A stretch of DNA of 64,000 nucleotides from JAICUY01 sp035708065. GTDB lineage: Bacteria; Chloroflexota; Limnocylindria; QHBO01. The notes beneath the pieces were generated by a model, which did not search any database, was not told the origin of the DNA, and saw nothing but the letters and a program-made list of their open reading frames with translations. The stretch covers positions 1 to 64,000 of the forward strand of contig DASSTC010000029.1 in the NCBI GenBank assembly GCA_035708065.1. The letters run 5' to 3'. Positions 16,914 to 25,636 of the stretch are shown one piece after another. Made by a program: the position numbers and the translations under genes. How positions within the stretch are numbered: position 1 is the stretch's first letter; each line of letters starts with the position of its first letter.

Positions 16914-18617
16914 GTGTCAAGCCGGTTTGCCTCGTTCGCCCGCACGGCCGATGCACTGGCCGCCACGACCTCCAAGCTGCGCAAGCGCGACCTGCTGGCG
17001 GCCTACCTGCGCGAGCTGCCGGCTGACGACCTGCCGGTCGCCGCGACCTTCTTCGCGGGGCGGCCACTTCCCGGGGCATCTGACCGGCTGGGCCTTGGCG
17101 GCATGCAGGGGTCGGCGGCACTGCTGGCGGCATCGGGCGCCAGCGAGCAGCAGCTCGGGCAGGCGTACCTGCGGCACTCCGACTTCGGCGATGCCGCGGC
17201 CGAGCTCATCGGCGAGGCTCGCGGAGCACCGCTCACCCTGCGCGACGTGGCGGACGGCTTCGCGGCGATGTCGGTGGCCGCCAACAGCGAGCAGCGGATC
17301 GGGCTGATGACCGGGCTCTTCCAGCGTGCGACGCCGGCCGAGGCGCGCTATGTCGCGCGGATCGCCGGGCGCGAGCTGCGGATCGGGCTGCGCGAGGGAC
17401 TGCTCGAGGAGGCGATCGCGGCCGCGTTCGAACGACCGATCGCCGACGTGCGTCGCGCGTTGATGCTCGTCGCGGAGCCGGGCGAGACGGCGACGCTCGC
17501 TCGCGAAGATCGACTGGACGAGGCAGCGCTGCACATCGGCCGCCCGATCCGCTTCATGCTCGCCACCCCGGTGGCCGACGCCGGCGAGGTGATGCGCCGC
17601 GTCGGCGGCGAGGCGTGGATCGAGGACAAGTACGACGGCATCCGCGCCCAGCTGCACCTGACGCGGGACGGCGCGCAGCTCTTCAGCCGGGACCTCAACG
17701 AGATCAGCGGGTCGTTCCCCGAGGTCATCGCCGCCGCGCAGGCGTTGGATCGTTCGCTGGTCATCGACGGCGAGCTCGTCCCGTGGAAGGAGGGCAGCGT
17801 CCTCGACTTCGCCTCACTCCAGACACGGCTCGGCAGGGTCAACCCGAGCGACCAGCTGATCGCCGGCGTGCCGGTGGCGCTCGTCGCCTTCGACCTGCTG
17901 CACCTCGACGGCGGGGACCTGCTCGACACGACGCTGCGGCGGCGCCGCCACGCGCTCGAGGCGCTGCAGCTCCCCGAGCGCACCGCTGAGCGGATCCTCT
18001 ACTCGCATCTCGAGATGGCGCGCTCGGCGGCCGAGGTCGACGCACGCTTCGACGAGGCGCGGGAGCGCCGCAACGAGGGGCTGATGATCAAGGATCCCGC
18101 ATCGGTCTATCAACCCGGACGGCGTGGGCTGGGCTGGCTCAAGCTCAAGCGCCCGCTGTCGACCCTCGACTGCGTGGTGGTCGGCGTCGAGTGGGGCCAC
18201 GGCAAGCGCCGCGGCGTGCTGTCGGACTACACGTTCGCCGTGCGCGAGACCGATGGCGACCGGCTGCTGACCATCGGCAAGGCCTACACCGGCCTGACCG
18301 ATGCCGAGATCGCCGAGATGACGTCGCGCTTCCAGGTGCTGACCGTGCGCGATTTCGGCCGGTACCGCTCGGTCGTGCCGGAGGTCGTGGTCGAGATCGC
18401 GTTCGACCGGATCCAGCGCTCCGCGCGCCACAAGAGCGGATATGCCCTCCGCTTCCCGAGGATCGTGCGGATCCGGACCGACAAGGGACCGGCGGACATC
18501 GACGACCTGGCCGCGGTGGAGCGCGTCTTCGCGCAGCAGGCGTCCGGGCGGATCCTGCTCGCCACCGGCGCGCGTGGGGAGACCGAGCGCATCGCGGCGA
18601 CCGGCGAGACGGAGTAG
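16914..18617 (+). CDS. ATP-dependent DNA ligase (archaeal/eukaryotic type I-like)
   Basis: 567 residues. An N-terminal all-helical DNA-binding domain (about 1-205) precedes the nucleotidyltransferase core with adenylated K239 in EDKYDGIR (motif I). Further motifs: FSRDLNEISGSFPE (Ia), VIDGELVPW (III), VAFDLLHLDG (IIIa), EGLMIKDP (IV) and WLKLKR (V); an OB domain follows (VVVGVEWGHGKRRG). All catalytic residues are present. It is the only intact ATP ligase in the window and is a candidate partner for Ku at 21885. GTG start follows a -10 box by 6 nt. Confidence 0.94.
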   Translation: MSSRFASFARTADALAATTSKLRKRDLLAAYLRELPADDLPVAATFFAGRPLPGASDRLGLGGMQGSAALLAASGASEQQLGQAYLRHSDFGDAAAELIGEARGAPLTLRDVADGFAAMSVAANSEQRIGLMTGLFQRATPAEARYVARIAGRELRIGLREGLLEEAIAAAFERPIADVRRALMLVAEPGETATLAREDRLDEAALHIGRPIRFMLATPVADAGEVMRRVGGEAWIEDKYDGIRAQLHLTRDGAQLFSRDLNEISGSFPEVIAAAQALDRSLVIDGELVPWKEGSVLDFASLQTRLGRVNPSDQLIAGVPVALVAFDLLHLDGGDLLDTTLRRRRHALEALQLPERTAERILYSHLEMARSAAEVDARFDEARERRNEGLMIKDPASVYQPGRRGLGWLKLKRPLSTLDCVVVGVEWGHGKRRGVLSDYTFAVRETDGDRLLTIGKAYTGLTDAEIAEMTSRFQVLTVRDFGRYRSVVPEVVVEIAFDRIQRSARHKSGYALRFPRIVRIRTDKGPADIDDLAAVERVFAQQASGRILLATGARGETERIAATGETE

Positions 18618-18618
18618 C

Positions 18619-18624
18619 TACCAT
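18619..18624 (+). promoter_or_regulatory. -10 box, leaderless methyltransferase gene
   Basis: TACCAT ends 7 nt before ATG 18632, immediately after the ligase stop codon. Confidence 0.5.
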
Positions 18625-18631
18625 CACGCCC

Positions 18632-19405
18632 ATGACCGAGCTGCCCGAGCATGTCGTCCGCAACCGCGCCGCGTGGGACGCGAAGGCGCCCGAGTACGCC
18701 GGCCACGGCGAGCGCGCCTGGCGTGAGGAGGAGCCGAGCTGGGGCATCTTCGGCGTGCCCGAGTCGCAGCTCCACGTCCTGCCCGAGGCGCTCGACGGTC
18801 GGGACGCCATCGAGCTCGGCTGCGGGACGGCGTACGTGTCGGCCTGGCTGGCGCGCCGCGGCGCGCGTGTCGTCGGGATCGACAACAGCCCGCGCCAGCT
18901 CGAGACGGCGCGCCGGCTGCAGGCCGAGCACGGGATCGACTTCCCGCTGTTGCTCGGCAACGCCGAGGCGGTGCCGTACCCCGACGCCAGCTTCGACCTC
19001 GCGATCAGCGAGTACGGCGCCTGCCTGTGGGCCGATCCGCAGCGCTGGATCGCCGAGGCGTCGCGCCTGCTGCGTCCCGGCGGCGAGCTGATCTTTTTGA
19101 CCAACGCAGCGCTGTGGATCGTGTGCGTGCCCGAAACGGACAACGAGGGACCGGTGGGCGACCGGCTGCTGCGGCCCTACTTCGGGATGTACCGCTTCGA
19201 ATGGCCCGACGAAGACGGTGTCGAGTTCCATCTCGGCCACGGCGACTGGCTGCGGCTGCTCCGCGCCAACGGCTTCGAGGTGACCGACCTCATCGAGGTG
19301 CAGCCGCCCCAGGACGCGACGTCGAGCTTCGAGCTGACGACCATCGAGTGGGCGCGGCAGTGGCCGTGCGAGGAAATCTGGAAGGCAAGGAAGGTGGACC
19401 GATGA
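18632..19405 (+). CDS. Class I SAM-dependent methyltransferase
   Basis: 257 residues. The Rossmann-fold methyltransferase signature is clear: motif I AIELGCGTAY, motif II VVGIDNSP, then LLGNAEAVPYPDASFDLAISEYG (motifs III/IV) and LLRPGGELIFL. N-terminal VRNRAAWDAKAPEYAGHGERAW is typical of ubiE/methyltransferase-11 proteins acting on small molecules. The substrate cannot be read. The gene overlaps the next by 4 bp (ATGA). Confidence 0.87.
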   Translation: MTELPEHVVRNRAAWDAKAPEYAGHGERAWREEEPSWGIFGVPESQLHVLPEALDGRDAIELGCGTAYVSAWLARRGARVVGIDNSPRQLETARRLQAEHGIDFPLLLGNAEAVPYPDASFDLAISEYGACLWADPQRWIAEASRLLRPGGELIFLTNAALWIVCVPETDNEGPVGDRLLRPYFGMYRFEWPDEDGVEFHLGHGDWLRLLRANGFEVTDLIEVQPPQDATSSFELTTIEWARQWPCEEIWKARKVDR

Positions 19406-20025
19406 GCTTCGACCCGTTCGCCCCCGCATCGGTCGACCGCGTGGCGGTCGAGGTCTACACCTCCGCCTATCGGGTGTCCGGAACGACGCGAACGCGCTTC
19501 CAGCGGGTCGGCGACATCGTGAACCAGCTCCCGACCTCGCATCTCATCATCGACGAGGCGACGATCACCGAGTACGCCGCGCCGGACGCGCCGAGCACCG
19601 CCGGGGAGGTCCTGGTCGCGGCCGACCAGATCCTGTTCCTGGTGGCCCCCGGCTCGAGCAGCGAGCCGCGTGCCGAGATGCGCATCCCGAAGCGTGCCGT
19701 GCGCGTCGAGCTGCTCGCGCCGCCGTTCCGGGTGAGCGGGGCGGTCCACATCCCGCAGGGCAGCCGGCCGATGGATGGACTGCTCAACGCGGCGGATCGG
19801 TTCATCGCCATCACCGACGTGAGTATCGCCTGCGCGCAGTTCCCGGCCTTTGCGGCGAGCCACGAGGTCGTCGCCATGCAGCGCTCGCTGTCGCAGGTGC
19901 TCATCGTCAGCGACGACGAGCGGGCGGAGAAGCTGCTCGCCGACGTGATCGACGAGACGACGGCGCAGGGCTGGCTGCATCGCGACCCGTCCCGTGAGAC
20001 GGGCCGGGATCCGGGAGCGTTCTAG
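19402..20025 (+). CDS. Conserved protein of unknown function, paralogue of the 1008-1556 product
   Basis: 207 residues from ATG 19402, which overlaps the methyltransferase stop (ATGA) and sits in a GACCGATGA element. Layout: YRVSGTTRTRFQRVGDIVNQL, then HLIIDEATITEY, a central VAADQILFLVAP, FRVSGAVHIPQG and AADRFIAITDVSI. These match the corresponding segments of the 1008-1556 protein in order, so both likely share one fold. The extra C-terminal 50 residues are absent from the shorter copy. Its stop TAG shares a CTAG palindrome with the stop of the convergent gene. Confidence 0.72.
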   Translation: MSFDPFAPASVDRVAVEVYTSAYRVSGTTRTRFQRVGDIVNQLPTSHLIIDEATITEYAAPDAPSTAGEVLVAADQILFLVAPGSSSEPRAEMRIPKRAVRVELLAPPFRVSGAVHIPQGSRPMDGLLNAADRFIAITDVSIACAQFPAFAASHEVVAMQRSLSQVLIVSDDERAEKLLADVIDETTAQGWLHRDPSRETGRDPGAF

Positions 20026-20786
20026 CGGCTCTCCGGCACGGTTGACGGTGCGGCGGCCGCCGCGCGCTGGTGCAGGCGCTCCGACGCGGTCATCACCGCG
20101 TCGACGACGCGGGCAACGTCCGCCGGATCGAGGCGCTGCAGCTTGCCGATGCGCTGCGCCCACCACGGCGCGTTGTCGGCGGTCACGATCTCCTCGTCCG
20201 GCTCCTCGAGCACGACGCGGCTGTGGCGCTCCGGGAAGACGATCGCGGGCTCGATCTGCAGGTGGAGCGGCAGGTCGGCCTGCTGTGCCCAGCGGACGAC
20301 GGCCTGGTTGACGCGGCCCGCCTCGAACGACGGGTTGGTGCGGCAGCTGATCCAGCCGCGCCGCCCGCGGGTGTGGTAGTCCCAGCTGCGACCGCGGACG
20401 CGGTAGCGGCCGTCCCAGTCGCGAACGATCAGCGCCCGGGCGGCGGCAGGGCCGACCAGCAGGGCGGCGAGGTCGGCCGGGACGCCCGGCAGGTGTGGCT
20501 GCACGACGAGCGCGTAGCTGTCGTCGAAGCTCGGGCCGAGCAGCGCCGCGAGGTCGTCGGCCAGCCGGCGCTGCGGCGTGCGCTGCAGCGAGCGCAGGAC
20601 ATACGCGCCGCCGATGCCAAGGCCGAGCGCCGCGGCAATGCCCAGCGCGGCGACCGCGTTCGGGCTGCTCGACGGGACGAACGCGAGCATGGTGGCGGCG
20701 ACCGCGCCGACGAAGAGCATCGCCATGGCCGGAAGCAGCGCGCGGCGGCGGCCGTCGGGCGGCTGCGCCGGCCGAATCACGCGCAT
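20022..20786 (-). CDS. Membrane protein with possible NERD-like domain
   Basis: 254 residues. Two adjacent N-terminal membrane helices (about 18-36 and 43-64) precede a soluble domain. The stretch YALVVQPHLPGVPADLAALLVGP..ALIVRDWDGRYRVRGRSWDY..RTNPSFEAGRVNQAVVRW resembles the NERD fold (LLVGP followed by a strand, a W-containing strand and a Q-containing helix). However, the catalytic Asp/Glu/Lys set of nuclease-like members is not evident. ATG 20786-20784 lies in a GACCGATGC element and follows a weak -10 (TAGCAG). Confidence 0.5.
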   Translation of the reverse strand: MRVIRPAQPPDGRRRALLPAMAMLFVGAVAATMLAFVPSSSPNAVAALGIAAALGLGIGGAYVLRSLQRTPQRRLADDLAALLGPSFDDSYALVVQPHLPGVPADLAALLVGPAAARALIVRDWDGRYRVRGRSWDYHTRGRRGWISCRTNPSFEAGRVNQAVVRWAQQADLPLHLQIEPAIVFPERHSRVVLEEPDEEIVTADNAPWWAQRIGKLQRLDPADVARVVDAVMTASERLHQRAAAAAPSTVPESR

Positions 20787-20793
20787 CGGTCTG

Positions 20794-20803
20794 CTGCTAG
20801 GCT
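20794..20803. promoter_or_regulatory. Overlapping divergent -10 boxes (20786 gene and osmC-like gene)
   Basis: Plus strand TGC-TAGGCT (box 20798-20803) ends 6 nt before GTG 20810. Minus strand TAGCAG (20799-20794) ends 7 nt before ATG 20786. The two boxes overlap by 2 bp. The minus-strand box lacks the final T and is less certain. Confidence 0.45.
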
Positions 20804-20809
20804 GCGGTC

Positions 20810-21283
20810 GTGGGAAACGAAGTCACAGCGCGGTTCGCCGACACCGCGCGGATGCGGATCGACATCCGGACCGGCAGCGGTCATCTGGTCGGCGTGGACG
20901 TCGGACCGGACGAGGGGGACGACAGCGGCCCGACGCCGATGGAGCTCGTCCTCGTGGCGCTGGCCGGATGCACCGCCATGGACGTCATCAGCATCCTGCG
21001 CAAGAAGCGGCAGATTCCGACCAGCTACGAGATCGATGCCCGAGGCGAGCGGACCGACGACCATCCGCGGGTCTACACCCGGATCGTGGTGGAGCATCGC
21101 GTCGATGCCTCGGTCGAGGGAGAGGCGATTCGCCGGTCGGTCGAGCTGTCGGCCACGAAATATTGCCCGGTGAGCGCGATGCTCTCGCTGGGCACGGTCA
21201 TCGAGCATCGGTACCGGATCGGCGAGGCCGGCGAGTCGCTGCTCGCGCTGGTCACCGGCCCAGAGGGCGCCGTCGCCGCCTGA
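20810..21283 (+). CDS. OsmC/Ohr-family peroxiredoxin-like protein
   Basis: 157 residues. The OsmC family uses two cysteines to reduce organic hydroperoxides; both are visible as C54 (VALAGCTAMDV) and C119 (TKYCPVSAML). The GPTPMELVLVALAGCT helix and the N-terminal strands (HLVGVDVGPDEG) fit. It resembles the YhfA/OsmC branch rather than Ohr proper. GTG start lies 6 nt after an extended -10, so the mRNA is probably leaderless. Confidence 0.88.
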   Translation: MGNEVTARFADTARMRIDIRTGSGHLVGVDVGPDEGDDSGPTPMELVLVALAGCTAMDVISILRKKRQIPTSYEIDARGERTDDHPRVYTRIVVEHRVDASVEGEAIRRSVELSATKYCPVSAMLSLGTVIEHRYRIGEAGESLLALVTGPEGAVAA

Positions 21284-21303
21284 CGATCCCGGCGCGAGCG
21301 GCG

Positions 21304-21735
21304 TCACGACGCGTGGCGCATCCCGGTGGGTGCGTCGATCGCGTCCAGCACGGCGTCGCGGAACGTGTCGAGGTCGAACGGCTTTGGCACGACCGGCCCG
21401 ATATCGGCCAGCTCGGCGAGGCGCTCGCGCGCCGCGGCGCTGACGATCACCACCGGGATGCCGGGCCAGGCGCTGCGCAGCAGCTCGGTGATGTCGCCGC
21501 CGTCGCCGTCGGGGAGCATCACGTCGACGACGAGCAGGTGCGGCAGGGCCAGCTCCATGAGGTCGCCGAGCTCGACGATCCGCGTGCAGGTGACCACCGT
21601 GAAGCCGAGGTCGCGGAGCAGATCCGCCTCGAGCGCGGCGATGTCCGCGTCGTCCTCCAGGACGTAGGCACGCTGCAGCTCCTCGGCGCCGGCGGCGCGG
21701 AGGACGATCGGATCGTCGGTCGCTGGTTGATGCAT
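21304..21735 (-). CDS. Orphan receiver-domain protein
   Basis: 143 residues from ATG 21735-21733. A single CheY-like receiver: acidic pair in AYVLEDDAD, phosphoacceptor Asp in LLVVDVMLPDGDGG, the Ser/Thr switch in VVIVSAAA, and the Lys in VVPKPFD. No output domain, so it probably acts by protein contact. No kinase lies next to it. The N-terminal 25 residues before the receiver look disordered. Confidence 0.82.
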   Translation of the reverse strand: MHQPATDDPIVLRAAGAEELQRAYVLEDDADIAALEADLLRDLGFTVVTCTRIVELGDLMELALPHLLVVDVMLPDGDGGDITELLRSAWPGIPVVIVSAAARERLAELADIGPVVPKPFDLDTFRDAVLDAIDAPTGMRHAS

Positions 21736-21834
21736 GCGGCCATGTTCCGGGCGCGTCCCGCCCAGGGCAATGGCCGCATGGTCCCAACCGGTCGACCCGA
21801 TCGCCGTGTTGGCGGGCGACTTGCCAGGCGGTTG

Positions 21835-21840
21835 TATCAT
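21835..21840 (+). promoter_or_regulatory. -10 box of ku
   Basis: TATCAT, with a leader of about 38 nt that carries a GGAGG sequence and a GGAG closer to ATG 21885. Confidence 0.4.
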
Positions 21841-21884
21841 TCGCGGCCCGCGGCGGAAGACGGCACGGAGGCATCCTGGAGCCC

Positions 21885-22757
21885 ATGGCGCGATCGATGT
21901 GGAGGGGGGCGATCCAGTTCGGTCTGGTGACGATCCCGGTGAAGCTGTACCTGGCCACCGAGACCGGCGGCATCGGCTTCAACATGCTGCACGCCAGCTG
22001 TCTGAACCGGATCCAGATGAAGATCTACTGCCCGTACCACGACGAGGTCGTGCCGCGGTCGGAGACGGTGCGCGGCTACGAGTACGCCAAGGGGCGCTAC
22101 GTGGTGGTGACCGACGAGGACGTCGACTCCATTCCGCTCAAGACGCTGCGGGCCATCGAGATCGAGATGTTCGTCGATGCCCGCAACGAGGCGCATGGCG
22201 CGCAGTTCGTCAAGCAGGCGTACTACCTCGAGCCCGATGAGATCGGCCGCAAGGCGTTCTACCTGCTGAAGTCCGTCCTGGCCGATACGGGCAAGAGCGC
22301 GATCTGCAAGATCGTGCTCAAGGACCGCGAGCAGCTGGCGGCCCTCAACCCGTACTCCAGCACGATGCTGCTGACCACGCTGCACTGGCCCGACGAGGTC
22401 CGCTCGATCGAGGAGCTCACGCTGCCCGAGGACCAGGTCACGTTCAAGCCGGGCGAGCGCGCCATGGCCGAGCAGCTCGTCGCCTCGATGACCGGCGAAT
22501 TCAGTGCCGACGACTACCGGGACGACTACCGCCAGGCCCTGATGGCCGTCATCGAGCGCAAGGTCTCCGGAGAGGCCCCGGAGCCGGCGGTGCGCGCCGA
22601 GCCGACGAACATCGGCGACCTCATGGCCGCGCTCGAGGCATCGGTCGCCGCCGCGCGCGAGAGCCGCGCGCGGGCCGCCGAGGCGCCGATCGAGGTGCCC
22701 GTGGCCGCGGCCGAACCGGAGCCCGCGCCCCGCCAGCGCCGCCGCAAGACCGCCTAG
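21885..22757 (+). CDS. ku: Non-homologous end-joining protein Ku
   Basis: 290 residues. The bacterial Ku core covers about 1-250: N-terminal MWRGAIQFGLVTIPVKLYLAT, YCPYHDEVVPRSETVRGYEYAKGRYVVVTDEDVD, YYLEPDEIGRKAFYLLKSVL and LHWPDEVRSIEEL. The C-terminal 45 residues are Ala/Glu/Arg-rich, ending in RQRRRKTA, as in Ku C-terminal DNA-binding tails. Ku binds DNA ends and recruits a ligase. The next gene, 8 bp downstream, encodes a ligase-like protein without catalytic residues. Confidence 0.95.
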   Translation: MARSMWRGAIQFGLVTIPVKLYLATETGGIGFNMLHASCLNRIQMKIYCPYHDEVVPRSETVRGYEYAKGRYVVVTDEDVDSIPLKTLRAIEIEMFVDARNEAHGAQFVKQAYYLEPDEIGRKAFYLLKSVLADTGKSAICKIVLKDREQLAALNPYSSTMLLTTLHWPDEVRSIEELTLPEDQVTFKPGERAMAEQLVASMTGEFSADDYRDDYRQALMAVIERKVSGEAPEPAVRAEPTNIGDLMAALEASVAAARESRARAAEAPIEVPVAAAEPEPAPRQRRRKTA

Positions 22758-22765
22758 CGCAGGTC

Positions 22766-23458
22766 GTGCCCGGCGAGCAGCTGCCGCTTTCGATCGGACG
22801 GGTCGCGGCCCGGCGGCTGCCCGCTCGGATCGTCCCGATGCAGGCGACCGGCGTCGGCGCGCCGTTCGACGACCCCGACTACTGGTTCGAGCCGTGGTGG
22901 CCCGGTGTTCGGGCGCAGGCCTTCGTCGAGGGCGGCCGCCTGCGGCTGAGCGCCGAAGGGCTCAACGACGCGCTGGCCGCGCTACCCGAGCTATCCGACC
23001 TGCCCGCGCAGCTCGACGCGGATGGCGTCGTGCTCGACGGGACGCTGCTCGTCCTCGACGCGGACGGGCGGCCCGACGCCGAGCTGCTGCGCCGCCGCCT
23101 GGCGGAGGGCCGGGGGCCGGGCGGGGCGGCGTTCGTCGCCAGCGATCTGCTCTTCATCCACGGCGCGCCACTCGGCCGCAGGTCGTACCGCGCCCGGCGC
23201 GCGCAGCTCGAGGCGGTGCTGCGCACCGGCGACCGCGTGGCGGTCGGGCGCGGCCATGTCGCGGAGGGACTGCTCATGGCCGAGGCGCTCCACGAGCTGG
23301 GCGTCGCCCAGCTGTCGGCGAGACGGCTCGCCGCCCGGTATCGGTCCGGCTCGGCCGGTGAGCGCTGGCTGCGCGCGCCGACCGCGCTGCCCGGCGCCGA
23401 GCCGGTGCGCGATCGACGGCCGTCGCTCGCCCTGATCATGCGGCTGCCCCTCGACTGA
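22766..23458 (+). CDS. Catalytically dead LigD-type ligase homologue
   Basis: 230 residues, GTG start 8 bp after ku. The sequence tracks the adenylation domain of LigD: IVPMQAT, PFDDPDYWFEP, FVEGGRLRLSAEGLND, PELSDLP, VVLDG, FVASDLLFIHG and RARRAQLEAVL. Every catalytic position is altered. The motif I Lys is W44 and its Asp is P46 (EPWWPGVR instead of ExKWDGYR). The motif III Glu is T93 (LDGT for LDGE). The motif IV/V lysines are missing (SARRLAARYRSG..WLRAP). No adenylation is expected; a structural or Ku-binding role is an inference. Confidence 0.8.
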   Translation: MPGEQLPLSIGRVAARRLPARIVPMQATGVGAPFDDPDYWFEPWWPGVRAQAFVEGGRLRLSAEGLNDALAALPELSDLPAQLDADGVVLDGTLLVLDADGRPDAELLRRRLAEGRGPGGAAFVASDLLFIHGAPLGRRSYRARRAQLEAVLRTGDRVAVGRGHVAEGLLMAEALHELGVAQLSARRLAARYRSGSAGERWLRAPTALPGAEPVRDRRPSLALIMRLPLD

Positions 23459-23461
23459 GGC

Positions 23462-25636
23462 TCAGGCCGGCGGCAGCAGCGGCTCCAGGAACCAGGGCCA
23501 CGGTCGCTGGGTGATCAGCCGCACGGCCGGCTCCACGAACCCGTCGCGGGGGTAGATGCGGAACGAGGCGATGTCGTAGGTCAGGCCGCCGATCTCGGGC
23601 GGCTGGTCGGTGATCGCCTTGCCGCGCAGCGCGGTGTCGATGGCGCGGACGCGGTCGACCGGCTCCCCCCAGTGCGTCCGCAGCAGCAGCTCCACGTCCC
23701 AGGTGGTGGGGATCTCGCGATCGACGTCGCGCGCGCGCTGCAGCGCCTGCTCGGCGGTCTGCCGGTCGCCGGCCATCGCGGCAGCCAGCGCTCGCGCGGC
23801 GGCGTCCTGGTAGTGGGTCGGATCGATCGGCAGTCCGAGGGCGCGCCGTGCGACGGCGAGGTTCGTCTCGCCGGAGGTCTGGCCGATCTCGGCCGCCAGC
23901 TGGGTGCCCACGTCGACTCGGCGCGGCCACGGCACGACGAAGCTGGTCGCGACGTTGGTCAGCAGCGACAGCCGGTAGGCGGCGTCGGCGGCATCGGTCT
24001 CGCCGAGCCGATCGAGCACGAGCGCCGCGTTGGCCAGCTCGTTGCCGAACAGCGACGCATAGTCGACCGCCTGGTGCGCGGCGCGCGAGGCACACGCCCG
24101 GTCGCCGCCCTCCAGGCACAGGATCGCCAGGTTCGTCCACGACGGCCCGTCGCCGGCGTTCAGCTCGGTGGCCCGTTCGGCGGCCCGCCGCGCCGTCGCG
24201 TCGTCGCCGGCCATGTCGGCCGCCACGCTCAGCGACTTTGGCCCGGACGGGTGCCATGGGTCGAGCGCCACCGCCTCGCCGAACCAGCGCTGCGCCGCCG
24301 GCCAGTCGCGGTTGGCCGAGGCATCGGCACCGAAGCGGTAGTCGATCGCGGCGCCGTCGACGATCAGCGCGACGAGCAGCAGCGCGCCGGCGCCCAGGGC
24401 GCCTCCCACGGCCAGCGGACGAGCCAGGCGCAGGCGCTGCCAGGAGACGGCGCCCGCATCGGTCAGGACCTGGGCGACCAGCAGCAGCACCAGCAGGTTG
24501 AAGCCTGGCAGGAACGTGAGATCCTCGAAGAAGCTGGCGACCGCGAAGCCGATGAGGACCGCGAATGCGCCCCTGCCGCCGACCGTCCGGCTGCGCCACG
24601 GGCCGGCGACCACCATGAAGGTCGCGAACAGGACGAGCGCCGCGGCGAGCCCCATGAGCCCCGCGTCGCCGAGGATGCCGAGCGCGACGTCGTGCGAGTG
24701 CGGCTGCCTGACCGGGAAGCTGAGCGGCGGTGCCGCCGCCTGCCGGGCCCACGGCATGATCCCCGGACCGATGCCGGTGATCGGCGACGCCGACCAGGCG
24801 GCGAGCGTGTCGCGCCACAGATAGCCGCGGTAGATGAGCGAGGTCACCGCGGTCAGCCGTGGCGCGATGATCGCCAGCGCGGCGGCCGCCGCGACCACGG
24901 CGAGCGCGCCGAGCGCGACCGAGCGCACGTCCCAGTGCCGAGGCAGCCGGACCCGGCGGACGGCCGGTGCGGCGAAGACAAGGACCGCCACGCCGATGGC
25001 CAGCCACGCGGAACGCGAGCCGGAGAGCAGCGTCAACGGGACGCCGACGACCAGCAGCGTGACCTGGATCCAGCGCCGGACACGCGGCTCGGCGATGTGG
25101 ATCGTCAGCGGCAGCACCGCGAGCAGCACGAAGGGCGGCACCGCCACCGAGCCGAACGGCGTGCCCTCGGCCGGCATGCGGATCGGCGGCAGCCCGGGGC
25201 CACCGGCGGCGACCCATTCGGCTCGCCGGGCGAGCATCACCGCCAGCGCGCCGGCGGAGAGCAGGATGATCGGGACCGCGGCGAGCATGGCCGTCAGCGC
25301 GGCTCGGTGGCGGATGAGCACCAGGGCAAGGGGCAGCAGTGCCGCGGCGGTGACGATCACCGCCAGCGAGCGCAGCGACATGCCCTGGTTCTGGGCGAAG
25401 AGCGTGGCGATGCCGAATGCGGCGAGAAGCGCCAGGATCGGCAGGTCGAGCGGCGTGCGCGGCACCTCGAGCCCGCGCAGGGCGAGGAGCAGCAGCGCCC
25501 CGAGCGCCACGGCGGCGCCGGCGTGCAGGACCAGCTGGAAGCGGGCGTCCCACAGCGCGCCGTCCCAGGCGACGTAGCCCCACAGCGCCAGGCCGCCGGC
25601 CGCGGCCAGCAGCTCCAGCCGGGTGCGAGCGGTCAT
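23462..25636 (-). CDS. O-antigen-ligase-like membrane protein with C-terminal TPR region
   Basis: 724 residues from ATG 25636-25634. About ten to twelve membrane helices occupy residues 8-440, including the Wzy_C-type region LLSGSRSAWLAIGVAVLVF and the large periplasmic loop with ITGIGPGIMPWARQ and HSHDVALGILGDAG. The remaining C-terminal 280 residues form TPR-like helical repeats (WFGEAVALDPWHPSG, ARRAAERATELNAGDG). This plan is common to polymerases and ligases of surface polysaccharides. The start overlaps the CYTH gene by 4 bp. The glycan is unknown. Confidence 0.85.
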   Translation of the reverse strand: MTARTRLELLAAAGGLALWGYVAWDGALWDARFQLVLHAGAAVALGALLLLALRGLEVPRTPLDLPILALLAAFGIATLFAQNQGMSLRSLAVIVTAAALLPLALVLIRHRAALTAMLAAVPIILLSAGALAVMLARRAEWVAAGGPGLPPIRMPAEGTPFGSVAVPPFVLLAVLPLTIHIAEPRVRRWIQVTLLVVGVPLTLLSGSRSAWLAIGVAVLVFAAPAVRRVRLPRHWDVRSVALGALAVVAAAAALAIIAPRLTAVTSLIYRGYLWRDTLAAWSASPITGIGPGIMPWARQAAAPPLSFPVRQPHSHDVALGILGDAGLMGLAAALVLFATFMVVAGPWRSRTVGGRGAFAVLIGFAVASFFEDLTFLPGFNLLVLLLVAQVLTDAGAVSWQRLRLARPLAVGGALGAGALLLVALIVDGAAIDYRFGADASANRDWPAAQRWFGEAVALDPWHPSGPKSLSVAADMAGDDATARRAAERATELNAGDGPSWTNLAILCLEGGDRACASRAAHQAVDYASLFGNELANAALVLDRLGETDAADAAYRLSLLTNVATSFVVPWPRRVDVGTQLAAEIGQTSGETNLAVARRALGLPIDPTHYQDAAARALAAAMAGDRQTAEQALQRARDVDREIPTTWDVELLLRTHWGEPVDRVRAIDTALRGKAITDQPPEIGGLTYDIASFRIYPRDGFVEPAVRLITQRPWPWFLEPLLPPA

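Noticed and set aside
20022..20025. Overlapping tail-to-tail stop codons at CTAG as a functional signal
   Set aside because: Sharing a CTAG between convergent TAG stops is compact packing; no further structure is seen there.
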